The notes under the pieces were generated by a model. That model had not been told where the DNA came from. It did not search any database and saw nothing but the letters and a program-made list of their open reading frames with translations. Made by a program: the position numbers and the translations under genes. A stretch of DNA of 64,000 nt, taken from positions 26,835,501 to 26,899,500 of the forward strand of contig NC_037090.1 of assembly GCF_002994745.2 (NCBI RefSeq). The letters are read 5' to 3'. Every line of letters begins with the position of its first letter. The stretch's first letter is position 1. This DNA is from Rosa chinensis. Its lineage: Eukaryota > Streptophyta > Magnoliopsida > Rosales > Rosaceae. Shown here piece by piece: positions 1-12,120 of the stretch.

Positions 1-3000
1 AACAATTAATGAAAAGTTAACAAATAAATTGAAACCTAAAAGAAATTTTTTTAAATGTGCAATGACACAACTGGTTTGGGAATAAAATGATAGTCCAGTA
101 TCATTTGATCTAGTGGCATAAGCCCCTTTTTTATGAATGAAGGGTCATGAGTTTGACTTACAATAGACTAGTTGTTGTATATAAGTTGTTTATTTGATTA
201 AAAAAAAACTATAGAGGTAAAAATGAAATTAACCCTCCTATTTTTCTTTCTCTTTTCATCCTTGAGTTTTGAGATTGAAGTGTATTTGTATGTTGTACAA
301 ATACAATTTTAGAAGGTAACTTAGAATAAAGATTCAACCAAATGACCAAACTATGGGGATAACAAGTATACCATGGATTACTCGAGGGGTTAATAGGTTG
401 GTAACTCAATTTTGTTGTAATGTTAGCTTGCCAAGTGTGATACTCAATGACTTCAAAATTACCGACCTTCTTTGGACTAATTCACAATTTAAATTTTTAA
501 ACCTTTAATTGTAGGATTTTGTGCTTAGTTCTTGCCATTTTGGGTCATTTACTCTATTTTTGAGTTTCATAGGTTAAATTTGGGAAATCAGAATTTTGTG
601 CTTAAGAACGATTAGAGTTTAAAGACGTTTGCAACCCTATTCATCACAAATAAACTGTGCAGACAAGGAACTTCAAAGAATTAATTGTACTTTCTCATAA
701 GCAATTAGCACGTGGGCCCCATACCGATGCAAAGATAAGCATGTTAATTTCTTGACAAATTTTACAGAAACAGATTTAAATTCTTCTAAAGCAATTTTAT
801 GATGATTTAAATGAACAAGGTTTGGGATTTCATACCTTTTCGGACATCCAAGTTGCCAACCCAAGTCCATTGATCTTTGGTTTAAGCCTTCAAGGAAACA
901 AACGTGAATGGCATATATAAAAAATTTTCTTAACGTGACAAAAATAACTTCTTCTTTTTTTCTCTTCAAATAAAGAGGCAACTTATGGTAAAAATATCAA
1001 CACGAAGATGGATAAATGTGATGTTGGTGGTGAATGTGTTTATTGCATATATATATATGTAAGCAAAATAAGTAACTTTGCCCCTTTGGAAAGAAAGGGT
1101 TAAAAAAAAAGTGTGGAAGTGACCAAAGAATTTGGTATGAGTAATAGAAAATTTCTCCTTGTAATGAAATGAAGAATTAAAAAAAAAAAAAAAAGTTAAA
1201 CGTCCCTTTCAGTCTTGTGACTGTTGAGATGGAAGAAAAGTAAGAATATTTGGTTAAAAGACGTATGTAGGTTGAAATTTTGAACTGGTTTTGCATGCAA
1301 AGAAAATAGGATATCCAGCGAAAAAGAAGTTCCATGGTGAAAATACCAACGCGAAGCTCTGTAGTCTTTAGTCTTTACCTTTGGAAATTGACATTTCAGG
1401 ATGCAAAAGTGAAAATGTGAAGAAAGTTGGTCAGTGGGAGGTGAATGACAGGTGCTAATTGCAGCGCTGTGGTAAAAATTAAAATCTAGGGAACGATTCC
1501 ATTGTCAGTGTACCTGCTCTAATAGTCTAATCTACAAAATAAACTTTTTTTTTGTTTTCTGTTCTTTTGACCAATTTTTAATCTGTTAATTAGGTATCCT
1601 ACACTAGAGTCTACCTAATAAGTTATGATCGAGCTGTAATACTAATAACCAAAGTAATTTTGTGCAATAATATGGCTTACCGATGTAAAACCAAACCTAT
1701 AAAAAGTTATGACGCAAGAAAATAACCCAATGCAAATATAAAAAGTCTACAAAATATATAAATTTTTTAATCACGCAAGTAAATAAACCAATGCACGTAA
1801 TTGCGGTATGACTGAAAGATTCTTCGATCAAATAATTATATAAAAATTCTTTTACTTACAGCTTTAAATAACAAAGTTTTAAATAATAATTGAGAATAGC
1901 AAGTCACACTCCTCATAAGAATCCTAATAGCGTAATCCTATTAGTAGAGGCCCAAAAAAGACCCAAAGTGCAAATGAAGAATCAGGCACAAAGACATCAT
2001 CGACACACTCCAAGACATGAAACCTGCTCTGCACACCACTGCCACCATAGAATGTAGTTGCTCCAAATTTTCTTAGCCAAAACACCAACAGCCGGATCTG
2101 GTCCAAATTAGATTGGCAAAGTTAACCCTGGGTGAAGGCATGTTTCTATATATCAATAAAGTCACCAATTGGAAGATCGATCTCTAGCAGACTGCATTGT
2201 GTCATAGCTGCCCATGAACAAAAAGACCAACCGCCACAACTGACGAAGGACCGGATCCGTTCTCAGACCCTTTCACACAATGCACATTCCTGAAACCAAG
2301 ACGTTGTCAATAACGAAGATTTATATATATGTTCGAACGTAATCAACTCTGAGAATACACCTTTTAAAGAGGCATTAGAATCAAGCCTGATCTAAGTCAA
2401 AAGCGGCATTTGACCCTTTATTATATTTTCTGTGTGGTAGCATAATTACAATGAATTGGTTAGGGCGATGAATCATAGTCATATGCCATATTACGGTGCT
2501 CTTTATATTGAGATAAATTACAGTGAAAAGCGTAGGGTGGATTTGATTGCTTGCATTCATTGAGTAACAATGTCCAATCAACTATTTTGTATGGGCACAA
2601 ATATGGTAACACAATTACAAATAGCTCATCATTGCGTTTCATACAAACAAACACAGCTTGTAAGAGAAGTTTCAAGGAAAGATGGAAAAGATGAGGGCAT
2701 TACTATTCTATCATCATAAGATGCCTCAATTTGCATAAGAATCCCCATCTCCATTATAATGCATTTGACACTCACCTAGAAAAGAAAAGGGTCACACTAG
2801 TGCATCAACTTCATCATTTCATTATGCTTTACATTACATAGTATAATATAATCGGTTGAGCAAGCCATTAAAGCTCAATTGTCCTTTCATTTCCTACGAG
2901 TAGGTTATGTCCTTTTAATTTCTTCCTATAGTAGAAGTCTGGAAGTAACTTTGTGTACTAGTCAGACACTATTATTTTATACACTTTTGATTATTGTCCT

Positions 3001-5563
3001 AAATATATTCTTCTTAAATTGAATAATTCAATCAATTTATGAGTTGTTTTCAATACATTAATGTACCGGTATTTTAAGTAAAATATTTCGATTTATAGGT
3101 AAATTGACTCCATGCATTAGTAAACTAGTTTGTGACTACTCTATTTCTATATTGAAATAGTCTACTATTGTATCAAATTAAGTTTACTTGGTATATCAAT
3201 ATATCAATGTACAGTAAAACTTCATTCAATTTATTAGGATTGCAAAACCATTGAATTGAATATAGGGTTGGGACTCGGTGTCATAGGGTCGGAGTTTTCC
3301 CCTCCATCAACTATCAAATTGAGCTCCTTGGTGAATATTGGTACCGACACTAGGTACTTGTGCGGTTTATTCCTCTAGAAGTCGAGAAAATGAGAGGGAA
3401 AAGAACAGCCAAGTGATGTCAATTACACCACCTCTTGCCGGAGATTGAATTGCCAATGATACGTATCGAACCGAAGCCAAATGACTTGAAGGGCCAAACA
3501 GTGTCATTTATGTCGATGTCATTTTATTCATCCCCTAAAATTTAAGATTTAAAGGAATAGAATTTCATGATTAAGAGTAAGGAAAGCACACTATCTACTT
3601 ATCGAATGAGCATCCCAAACAGGTGAAAGTAATTTAAATTGGGTAGAGAAAACGCAATGGCCAGCAACCTTATGCCAAACAGTAGCATCAGGTACATATT
3701 ACCCAATAATTCTCCACTTAAATGGTCAATGCGCCATGATAGAAGCCACGAGTAGATCCAGAAAAAAGAGTTATTAATAGTTATTTCTAATGATCCAATC
3801 CCAGCTATTGACACCCACAATCATACCTAGAAACCTGTAGTTAGAAAAGCAAACTACAACTGTAAACTAGTGTTTGGTTTATTCTCTCTTTCTTGACAAA
3901 TCCCAGTCAACCATGCATTTTCTACTACTTTTACACATCGATCATGGCGTTTAAACTCATCGAGCTATGAATGCCTCGAAATTCCAGGTCTAAAATGCTT
4001 GGCACAAATCTTACTCAAATTCTACCTCTGGTTTTTATATTGGCTTGTGACTAATGTCAACCAATAAAACGATGTTTGTTTCAACCCCAATAATAGTGAC
4101 ATATATTCTCGGATTGATGTTTGTTTCAACCCTAATAATAGTGACATATATTCTCGGATTCTCTTGCTCCAAAAGAGTCTTAGCTTATAGAGCATCCAAG
4201 GTTGAAAGACATAAAATAAATATGTCATTTGCATGTAATGTTCCCTAGAAAAACTTGACCCCCAAGTCCCAAAAAAGGATTTGAAGGGAGCCCTTTTTGT
4301 CTTTGATGAAGAAAACAAGCATGGGGGTGGTGGGGGAGTGAGAATTGAGAAAGTTGCTGTTATCATCTACCAACTCATTGCAATAAAGAAAGGTAATAGC
4401 CTAATGTATATGCAACGCAGCTATGGCAAACACAGTAAGCAGTAATAATGCACAATCCAAACCAACATTGCTTTCAGCAGACGGTGGAGAGTGGGGACAC
4501 TTGTTTGTTCATGTTGCTTGCCATGATGATCGATGGTAATCCCTTGTGCCACTTACCTAGTTATCAAAGTAGAATGTATCGGTAATATTAAATAAATTAT
4601 CTTGAATATAGTTGCACTAATACACTCCATGCAGTGATGTTAATTTCAAGCAGATATACGATTGCTGAGAACTGGTATATATTGTTGTTGTAAAGTAGTC
4701 TACCACCGAGGCACTGTAAATTTCCATGTTATTTTCCATGTTTTCCTAAACGTCCATAATTGTACTCCATACAAGACAAGGGCATTTTGAGTGGTGCTTA
4801 GTCTGCAAAACCAATCGAATACTAGAAGAGCAAGTCAAAAGAAAAGATCTGAGAACTGCAGTTTCCTTTCGAGTCCGATTTGAGAAAACCCTCATAAATT
4901 TACCTTTCCGAGGATATAGATGATAATTCTTGCACCTTGCACGATATATCCATTTGGGAATTTTTAGGTTCATCCAACGGGTATGGGTGAACCTGCTATC
5001 GATATCTGATCAGTAGTGAGATACATCGGCACAGTTGTTACTGCAAATGATCAAATGTTACATAGTAAGTCAATGGATGAACTCACCATGGAGAAAACCC
5101 TTAAGCAATTAGCTAGTCTCAATTTGGATTGTCACTCTCACTCTCACTAATAGAGGCTCACCTAGAAGCCTAGGCATGATACACCTAGCCCAGACAATCC
5201 GGGAAGGAAGCTAGAGACCGCACCTCCAGGACTCCACTGTCAGTTCTTTGGAATGAGTAGGTGAGATTTTTTGTAGTGACTCTTTCTATAAGGCTCTTAG
5301 AGGTGGTCATTAGGGACGTAAACAAGCTTAACCAAACCAATATCAGGTGTTCACATTTGGCTTGTTCTCGTTGGAGCTTAATTAGTATTGTTTGAGACTT
5401 TGAGCCTGACTCGCAAGCTTTTTTTGAAGCTTGAGTTTGATTTAGCTTGGCTTGTTTTCTTGACAAGCTCAATCGACGAGTTCGAGCTTAAACTCGGTGT
5501 AATATTTTATAATTGAGTTTTTTGATCTCTTGAGGTTTTTAGACTTTGACTACGTTTCAATAC
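1..5563. other. AT-rich intergenic stretch, no gene supported
   Basis: I see no gene here. Open frames are short, overlap on both strands, and lack splice-site context or recognisable domains. A few patches on the minus strand (about 1924-2330 and 5185-5500) have more balanced base composition and look like decayed repeat or gene remnants, but no family could be named. A degenerate tRNA-like stretch with a weak B-box-like segment lies near 100-165 and could be an old SINE fragment. Confidence 0.55.
4071..4160. repeat. Tandem duplication of a 45-bp unit
   Basis: Two adjacent 45-bp copies (4071-4115 and 4116-4160) differ at a single C/T position. The unit starts GATGTTTGTTTCAACC and ends CTCGGATT. 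Near identity implies a recent local duplication. The plus-strand open frame through it is probably fortuitous. Confidence 0.9.
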
Positions 5564-5572
5564 TTTTTTTAT

Positions 5573-6675
5573 GGGAAGTTCTATTCATATCTCTAAAATT
5601 GGCATTTGGACCTCCTCACTTAATACACCTCCAACTTACTTTTACAAATAACCAATATGCTATTTGAACCTCCCTAATTTTCCCACAATGTCCATTGTCA
5701 AATAAAATTTATAAAAGCCTCTTTTTTTTTTTTTTTGAAGAGAATAACATCGGAGTCCATACCCATGAATCAAAGTCGTCCACAAAACGCATGTGATCCA
5801 TGAATTCAAGGACATGCGGTATATATAATTTTCTGTAGTCAGAGCGTCTTGATACGTTTACATACTTTTCTATAGAGAGGGCTTCTCTTCTTCTCCGTCA
5901 AATCATTTCTTTCCTCTGCTAGATCTCTGATCTCTTTCTCTATAACCTTTCCTTTCTTTCCAAAAGTATGATCCAACTCTGCTAGCTTTTCTTCAAGTTT
6001 CTTGTCAATAGCATTTGGCTTGTCTAGCAGTTTATCATCTTTCTCCTTCATGCCATTGAATTCTTCTTGATCATCATCATCATCAACAACTCAGATGATT
6101 TTTATTTTCTTTTTCAAATCCAGCATCTTCTAGAAGATCAAATGAGAGCTTCAGTTGTTCCTGAATGACTCCATAGTTAGCAGGATCATTTGGATCATAG
6201 GATTCCGAGAAACAAAAACAAACCCATGAGATTTGATAGCTCAAAGCTATTTGCAACAAAAAAAAGTTTATGGGGTTTTGCCATTTAAATTAGTTGGTAG
6301 GAGGGTTGTGGAACTCTTTGAAACCCAAAATTCATCAAAATTATATTCTCAGTCAGCTTTCCTATATGGGATCGTTTCTAGATTTTCATTCTTTTATTAA
6401 CGTTACAAAAAAAAAAATCAAAGCAAGAAGAAGACGAGGGGCAAGTTGATTTTCCCCCCAAAATCAAGAAATGTTAATAAACGAAACAAAAACCACATAA
6501 TTTCTTTAAGTTGAAGACTACTGTTGTTTGTAGAGGTAAGAAGAATTTTTTTTTCTTTCTTTCTCCTCTTTTGTGTCTTTATTGGTAATTTAACATGAGT
6601 TGACAAAGTCAACTATCACTTGAAAAAAATAAAGAGGTCCAAATGCTAATTTTGGAGGTATGAATAGAACCTCCC
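5573..6675. mobile_element. Mutator-like (Pack-MULE type) element with 9-bp TSD
   Basis: Terminal inverted repeats of roughly 40 bp (left end GGGAAGTTCTATTCATA, right end its imperfect complement) bound an element of about 1.1 kb. It is flanked by identical 9-bp duplications TTTTTTTAT at 5564-5572 and 6676-6684. Long TIRs with a 9-bp duplication are the hallmark of Mutator-like elements. No transposase is present. The interior holds a host-gene fragment on the minus strand (separate entry), so it fits a Pack-MULE. Because the duplication is mostly T it is weaker evidence alone, but TIR and TSD agree on the same boundary. Confidence 0.8.
5839..6215 (-). pseudogene. Captured fragment resembling mitochondrial ribosomal protein S5 (plant uS5m)
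   Basis: Inside the Mutator-like element the minus strand encodes an acidic stretch (about 6215-6105) with SYDPNDPAN and EQLKLSFDLLED, then an Asp-rich run needing a frameshift, then a charged coiled-coil stretch (6051-5866) with KKLEEKLAELDHTFGKKGK and LTEKKRSPLYRK. From memory this matches the region just before the S5 domain of plant mitochondrial ribosomal S5-family proteins. After the last Lys codon the sequence reads as a good 5' splice site (GTATGTAA, minus strand, starting at 5865), so exon plus intron start was captured as genomic DNA, not as cDNA. In-frame stops and the missing S5 domain mean no functional protein. The family assignment needs a protein search. Confidence 0.6.
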
Positions 6676-6684
6676 TTTTTTTAT

Positions 6685-7011
6685 TAGCAAGGTGAAAAAA
6701 AAAGAGAATAGACTTTGACCATGTAATCTTCTCTCAGCTTGAATAGATTTTTTTCATTACCTTATTTAATTAGCTAGTATTATAACCAAAGGAATAGATA
6801 TTATTTGATCGATGAAAATTATAAAAGCAAAAGATCTAAAATTTAATTATATTAAACAAACTTGAGCAGATCACACTTTTTGACTAGTGATGTTGAGATC
6901 AAAATATCTTGTAAAGTTGTAATTAAATACGAGCTCATGAGCTAGCTTGACTGGTATAACGAGACAAACTTGAACGAGGTATAACGAGACAAAACTCAAT
7001 ATCAACTTGAG

Positions 7012-7051
<40 letters not shown>

Positions 7052-7194
7052 ATTTGGCTTCTTTGCTAGAACTATAATTTGTTAGAAGACTTCTTGATGT
7101 TTTTTGATATGGCATCATCTTGTCCTTAAATCTATCTGACGGCCTATATATATAAGCACATTATAGTAAGTCATATTTTAGTAGAGAAGATAGT
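6685..7194. other. AT-rich spacer with (TA)n microsatellite
   Basis: No gene seen. A (TA)n run occupies about 7013-7049. Before it are two short direct repeats containing TATAACGAGACAAA. Confidence 0.6.
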
Positions 7195-7600
7195 CCTATA
7201 TATATATATAGGCCCATTGTAGAGAGGACCTCCTCATTTTAAAATTTGAGAATTTTACTATTTTTAGTATTTTACACTAGTATATGACATAATTCAACTA
7301 TTTCAACAATTGATTCTTTAGATTCTCCTATGTAATAATTGTGTATACAAAAAATCAACCAAATCCATAATCATCATCAAAATTTCTGCAAACAAATGTA
7401 ATCCGTTAGATAAAACAAAAACTAACATTATACTAAGAAAATGGTTAAACGTTTTCCGGTTTGGCTAATTTTTTTAAGAATTCATATATGTGCAGGTAAC
7501 TAGAGAATGAGTGGTTTAAATTATTAAAATACATGCTAAAAATAAAAATATCCTCACTTTGAAGTTTAAGGACGTCATCTCTTGATCCTTTAAATATATA
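7195..7600. mobile_element. MITE family A, copy 1
   Basis: About 400 bp of non-coding AT-rich DNA. Its ends are inverted repeats (left GAGAGGACCTCC; right complement of GGATCAAGAGATGACG, both extending into TA-rich flanks). The interior aligns along its length with copies at 7937-8355 and 10684-11150, sharing segments such as GATTCTTTAGATTC and CAAACAAATGTA. No transposase. The superfamily is uncertain because the TA-rich flanks blur the target duplication. Confidence 0.7.
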
Positions 7601-7936
7601 TCTATATTATTATTAAGACAACCCATTTTGTTAGCCAAAGTGAACGTGAAAAGACATAAAGACCCCCATACCATATATAATTTTTAAATAATTTCTAATA
7701 TTTGAAGGGTACTATAGTCAATAATAAAATACTGGTAAGCAGTTAAAAGAAAAAAATGTTCCCACTAAACTTCCCACTACCCTATTATGCAGATAACTTC
7801 CTACTACCCTCATCTGTAGATAACTCCCCATATTTCTATAACTTCAATAATTATCGAGACATAAATATTACAAAAAGAAACTTTAAAACAAAAAATCTGT
7901 TCTACATATGCATAGCATATGTGGGCAAGACTAGTA

Positions 7937-8355
7937 TGTATATAAAGGGGGATCAAGAGAGGACATCCTTATTTTAAGAATTTGAAGATTTTTACAATTT
8001 ATACTAGTATATGACATAATTCTTGAAGATTTTTACAATTTATACTAGTATATGACATAATTCAATAATTTCAACCGTTAGATTCTTTAGATTCTTATGT
8101 AAGAATTGAGTCTACAAAAAATCAATCAAATTCATAATCATTTGGTCACTCAAAATTGTGTAAACAAATGTAGTTCGTTAGATATAATTAAAACGAACAT
8201 TATGCTAATTAAATGGTTAAATGTTTTCCGATTTGACTAATTTTTTGTAGGATTCATGATGAGTGATTGTGATTATTAAAAAAAATCTTAAAAATAAAAA
8301 CATCCTCACTTTAAGAATTTAAAGATGTCCTCTTTTGATCCTTATATACATATGA
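7937..8355. mobile_element. MITE family A, copy 2 (best preserved)
   Basis: The best copy of the family. The left terminus GGATCAAGAGAGGACATCC and the complement of the right terminus GGATCAAAAGAGGACATC are near-perfect inverted repeats, and the symmetry continues into TGTATATAA. Within it a segment of about 40 bp (GAAGATTTTTACAATTTATA...) is tandemly duplicated near 7985-8065. Non-coding. Confidence 0.75.
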
Positions 8356-10032
8356 TCGTCTTTCAATCCATAGAAGGAAAACAAGAAACATTTCACAATG
8401 ATCAATGCAACAGATTTTGGGTTGTTCACAAGTTATACTACCAGTTTCTAGGTGCAAACGCTGGCCCGTGTTGCCCCAGATGCATTCCACAATCTAGCAA
8501 GTACAGAGGGAGGGGCGATACCGTCAAAACCAACACAGAGGGCAGGCTGGCAGGGGCAAAACAGAAAGCACACTTTTGACTGTTCATAAGACTTCCAAGT
8601 TTAGAAGAGAGAACTAGTAAATACAAACCACACTCCTTTCCATACACATGTTCATTAGAAAATTACTTATGAAGGGGTAATGTGGTTTGTTAAAACAAAC
8701 ACAAAATGGTGTTCCAAGTCTACATGCACCAATCCTCTGGCACTCGAGCCACCACTATATACCAGCATGGCGCAGACCTGTCACCTGTCTGCATTCCCAA
8801 CGTCAGAAAGCAAATATATCCAAATTATGAAATTATTCATGGTTATAACACATACTTCAATATTGAAAAAAGCCTTTGTCGAAAAGAAATATTCAAGAAA
8901 GCCAATAGTCAAATTCAGACCAAAAGAAAAACAAATACTAGTCAAACTAATCTTTGGAAGGGCCTTTCAATGACAAAATCTAAAGATCCACTCAGTAATA
9001 ACATAAAATAAATCAACTCAAACTCCCATAATGAAGTTGTCCAAGAGTATAGAAAGGGTAGCCACCATCAAAATAGAACACTAGAACAGCTGGACCCAGT
9101 ACCTAGCAATCGCAAATGACCTTGGAAGCACTAACAGACCCAAAAATAAACTGAAGTCACCCATGAATGATACGGAAAAATTATCAAGGAATCTCAAAAG
9201 AAATAAAAATGATGCAACTTGTATAAAACAATGCAACGAACATATAAACAAGAATTCAAGAACACAATTAAATCCTTGATTTGACATGACAAAAGATAAT
9301 ATGCCATTCATCAGTTATTACAGAACTCATCCTCCAAAACCTTCAAAGGGTGCCCAAGAAAATAAATTAAAAAATATTATCCCAAAGGTGTAAAACTAGC
9401 AGTCCTTAAGACGAAAACCAAACTTAACACCAGATTATTTTTTCAACCCAAAATGTTGGGAGGAATTCCAACCCAACCTAACATGTATATGATGAGCAAA
9501 ACATATAAAAAAGACAGCAGTCACCAAACAAGTCTTTAGTGGGAATTCTTTACCCACTCAATGAGCTCCCAACCAAATACGTCAGGAGAGACATCTACAT
9601 CAAAGTCATTGCCAACAATATATGAGCACTAACAAAATGAAGTCAAAATTCAAATCTAAGATGAGCAAGAACAACCAGACTGAAAGTGCTGAACAAACTA
9701 CTTAAGAAACTCTAACGGCATAGAAATGATAGAACTACCAAACTTAAAGCTGCAAACTACATATTTCCATTTAATTGCCACAAAGGAATGGATACCAAAC
9801 GGCAATACATAGCAAAATAACTCCAACGAAGTTCATCAAACCAGCAATCCAAAGACTTACACACTGGAACAAGCAAAGGAATATTTCACCAACAAGGAAT
9901 ATAGGATTTCCTTATATGATGGCCTCGTTATCATGACTTAAGCATTTCTACCATAGGACCTAACAAGAGAACAAGCCAAGAAAGAGAAGCGTCATCATTT
10001 CATACATAAATCTTCACTTCAGCACATGACTC
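8356..10032. other. 3' flank of the SAP gene, no further gene supported
   Basis: Several short frames occur on both strands but none has a domain, a signal sequence or consistent splice sites. The part nearest 10032 is probably the 3' untranslated region of the minus-strand A20/AN1 gene. The stretch 8400-8660 has a more balanced composition and could be an exon or untranslated remnant of something I do not recognise. Confidence 0.5.
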
Positions 10033-10548
10033 CTAGATCTTATCAAGTTTCTCTGCCTTGACAACAGGATTGGCTTTAGCAATAGCATCCCGACCAGCAG
10101 TCCTATAATCAAAAGGGCAGTCATGTTTGTCAGAATAGCGATGAGTTGAACAGAAGGTGTTTCCACATTTGCAATTGAACCCAGTTAGACCAACACGCTT
10201 TCGGCAAGTAGTGCATCTCTTTGGTCCCGCTATTTCTTTCACCTCATCAGTAACTTTGCTTGAGGATGAGCCACAAGATGGCTCAGTTGAAATAACCACT
10301 GCCTCAACTTGTCCAGCTTGCACATCAACAGCATTAGCAACAACAGGGCCAATGCCACTATTTTTGCCATTCACAAGGCTACCAATGGATGTTGCTGCCA
10401 GATCGGCCTGCTCCTGCTTTAGAAGCATGTCCTTGTAACATTTGGAACACATATTCATTGTAGCTGCCCTTCCGAAGAAGCCACAGTTATTAATGCAAAG
10501 GATGGGGCGGTCTGGAGCTTGGCATCCAGTTTCATCGTGAGAGTCCAT
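10033..10548 (-). CDS. A20/AN1 zinc-finger stress-associated protein (SAP)
   Basis: Encodes a 171-residue protein of the plant SAP family, whose members act in abiotic-stress signalling and bind ubiquitin or have E3 ligase activity. An N-terminal A20 finger has C18-x3-C22-x11-C34-x2-C37. A C-terminal AN1 finger has the complete ligand set C112, C115, C126, C128, C133, H136, H142, C144. The linker is Ser/Ala-rich. Length is typical for the single-A20, single-AN1 class. The ATG at 10548 was chosen because it precedes the family-typical MDSHDETGC start; an in-frame ATG further upstream lies within the leader intron. Twelve bases upstream is a 3' splice site (TTTTGCAG in sense), so the CDS is a single exon behind a spliced leader, as is common in this family. 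No defect was seen; all zinc ligands are present. Confidence 0.95.
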   Translation of the reverse strand: MDSHDETGCQAPDRPILCINNCGFFGRAATMNMCSKCYKDMLLKQEQADLAATSIGSLVNGKNSGIGPVVANAVDVQAGQVEAVVISTEPSCGSSSSKVTDEVKEIAGPKRCTTCRKRVGLTGFNCKCGNTFCSTHRYSDKHDCPFDYRTAGRDAIAKANPVVKAEKLDKI

Positions 10549-10683
10549 CTTTGTTAATCTGCAAAACAACATCATAACGCAATTTTTAATATAATGACCA
10601 TTCATTAGTTAGCCACTGAAAGAAAGAAATGAAAAAAATATGTGTATATATAAATAAAACATACACAAACACACACACACAAA

Positions 10684-11150
10684 GAATTTTTATATTTACT
10701 ATTTTTTATTAATGTGCAACCTAATCGAACAACCATTGATTCTTTAGATTCCTATGCAAGAATTGTCTTTATAAAAAATCAGTCAAATTCATGATCATTT
10801 GGTCATCGAAAATGTGTAAACAAATGTAATCTGTAGGATAAAATTGTAATGAATATTTTTTTTTTGATTTGTCAATCACACGGTGTCCTCAAAGGCTTCC
10901 TAGGCCCAGAGACTAATCCGTGCTCGGGGGATCTTGTCAGAACGCTTCCTCCCCCCTGGCCACCAAGAATATATTGGGATTTAACTCCAATAAGCGTCGG
11001 CGGGATTCGAACCCGGGTGTGGGGGTTCCACACCTGGAGGCTCTTACCAACTCGACCACCTGTGGTGGTTAAAATTGTAACGAATATGATGCTAATCAAA
11101 TGGTTAAACTTTTTCCAATTTAGCTAAATTTTTTGTAGGATTCAAAATAA
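10684..11150. mobile_element. MITE family A, copy 3, interrupted by a SINE
   Basis: Aligns with copies 1 and 2 on both sides of a SINE insertion (left part 10684-10856, right part 11070-11150). The outer termini are eroded, so the exact ends are uncertain. It sits inside the SAP 5' leader intron. Confidence 0.7.
10857..11069 (-). mobile_element. tRNA-derived SINE with 18-bp TSD
   Basis: On the minus strand a 213-bp body starts with a pol III promoter-like head: A-box-like TGGTCGAGTTGGT and B box GGTTCGAATCC. It ends in an A run (T run 10857-10865 on plus). Flanking direct repeats TAAAATTGTAAYGAATAT at 10839-10856 and 11070-11087 differ at one base and mark the target duplication. Open frames across it are incidental. 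Head, tail and TSD together make this a confident SINE; the tRNA of origin was not identified. Confidence 0.92.
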
Positions 11151-11738
11151 ATCTCTTTCCATAAGAACTTGGGGAATGATATAACCAAACCCCTACTTCT
11201 CCAAAAGAAATAAACTCGCTCATAATTCGATTTCTCCCTACAACCTTCTCAAGAATAGAAAGGCCACATCCAACCCCGAGTTTCAAACGAAAAGGGATTT
11301 CCAGCAATAAAAACTGGGGCTTTTTCAACATGTCTAATTCACCCACTAAACTTGCCCTGCCCAAATCTAACGTCCTGAGTTCAAAACATACACTCCTCCC
11401 AAAGATTCCAACTTGAGTCATACACTCCCTAATAAAAGACACAAGTTTCCTATAATTACCACCATCATCTTCAATAGAATGTGAACTGGTTCAGTTTCAT
11501 CCAACAAACAAGCCCATCAATAGTAGACGCTAATTACAGAGGAACGATACCCTAATTTCATTGAACACGATCAGAGCCCTCATACACAAAAATTCACAAA
11601 CATAAAAACCGACTCAACAACTCATTAAAAAAAAATAAAAATTATAGAACTCATCAGCTATGCATATCAGTAAAGAAATTATACCCTAAAACCACGACAC
11701 AATCGATTCAATTCTACAGATAACACGAAACCTCTCAC

Positions 11739-12118
11739 CTGGTTGCCTTGGCCGATCTTCAGTCACAAAATCGAACCAGATAATTCCTGGAAAAAAAAAG
11801 AGAGACAGAGAGAGAGAGAGAGAATTAATTCATAACTAGCGAAATCAAATTCATAAACCCCGAACTGGAGAGAGATTAGACAAGCTAATCAATCAAATTC
11901 AAACACATATAGGGAGAGAGGGGGCGTGATTCTGTTACCCTAATCCGGGAGATTATTACGAGATAGTCGAAGAATAATTTTGAAAAAAAAAAAAAAAAAA
12001 AATCGGGGGAGAAAAGAAAAAAAAATAAACAAAAAAGAAAGAGAAAGAGATAAAGAGAGATTGGAGGCTTTGGGTTTGGGTTGGGGGGGCTCCGTGGGGT
12101 CTTGTGTGGCTATTTAAA
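11739..12118 (-). promoter_or_regulatory. SAP leader exons and TATA-like element
   Basis: Upstream of the main leader intron, the minus strand shows a short candidate exon (11739-11786), a second possible leader intron (11787-11938, GTAACA...TTTCCAG) and then a purine/pyrimidine-biased leader with a GA run (11803-11822) and A runs. A TATA-like GATTTAAATA (minus, 12111-12120) would place transcription start near 12085. An ACGTGG core (ABRE-like, ABA-responsive class) lies about 85 bp further upstream at 12203-12208. Motif-based only. Confidence 0.45.
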
Positions 12119-12120
12119 TC

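Larger units (their letters stand above)
10559..11738 (-). other. 5' leader intron of the SAP gene, enlarged by transposons
   Basis: In sense (minus) orientation the intron begins with GTGAGAGG (5' splice site at 11738) and ends with TTGTTTTGCAG (at 10559). It is about 1.18 kb, and some 450 bp of it is a family A MITE with a SINE inside. The boundaries are inferred from splice consensus only. Confidence 0.65.

Noticed and set aside
1924..2106. Minus-strand 60-codon frame as an exon
   Set aside because: No domain, no consistent splice sites, and neighbouring frames do not extend it.
10849..11127. Open frames of about 75-92 codons on both strands as a small gene
   Set aside because: They fall in the SINE, whose head, tail and target duplication are clear; frames on both strands are incidental.
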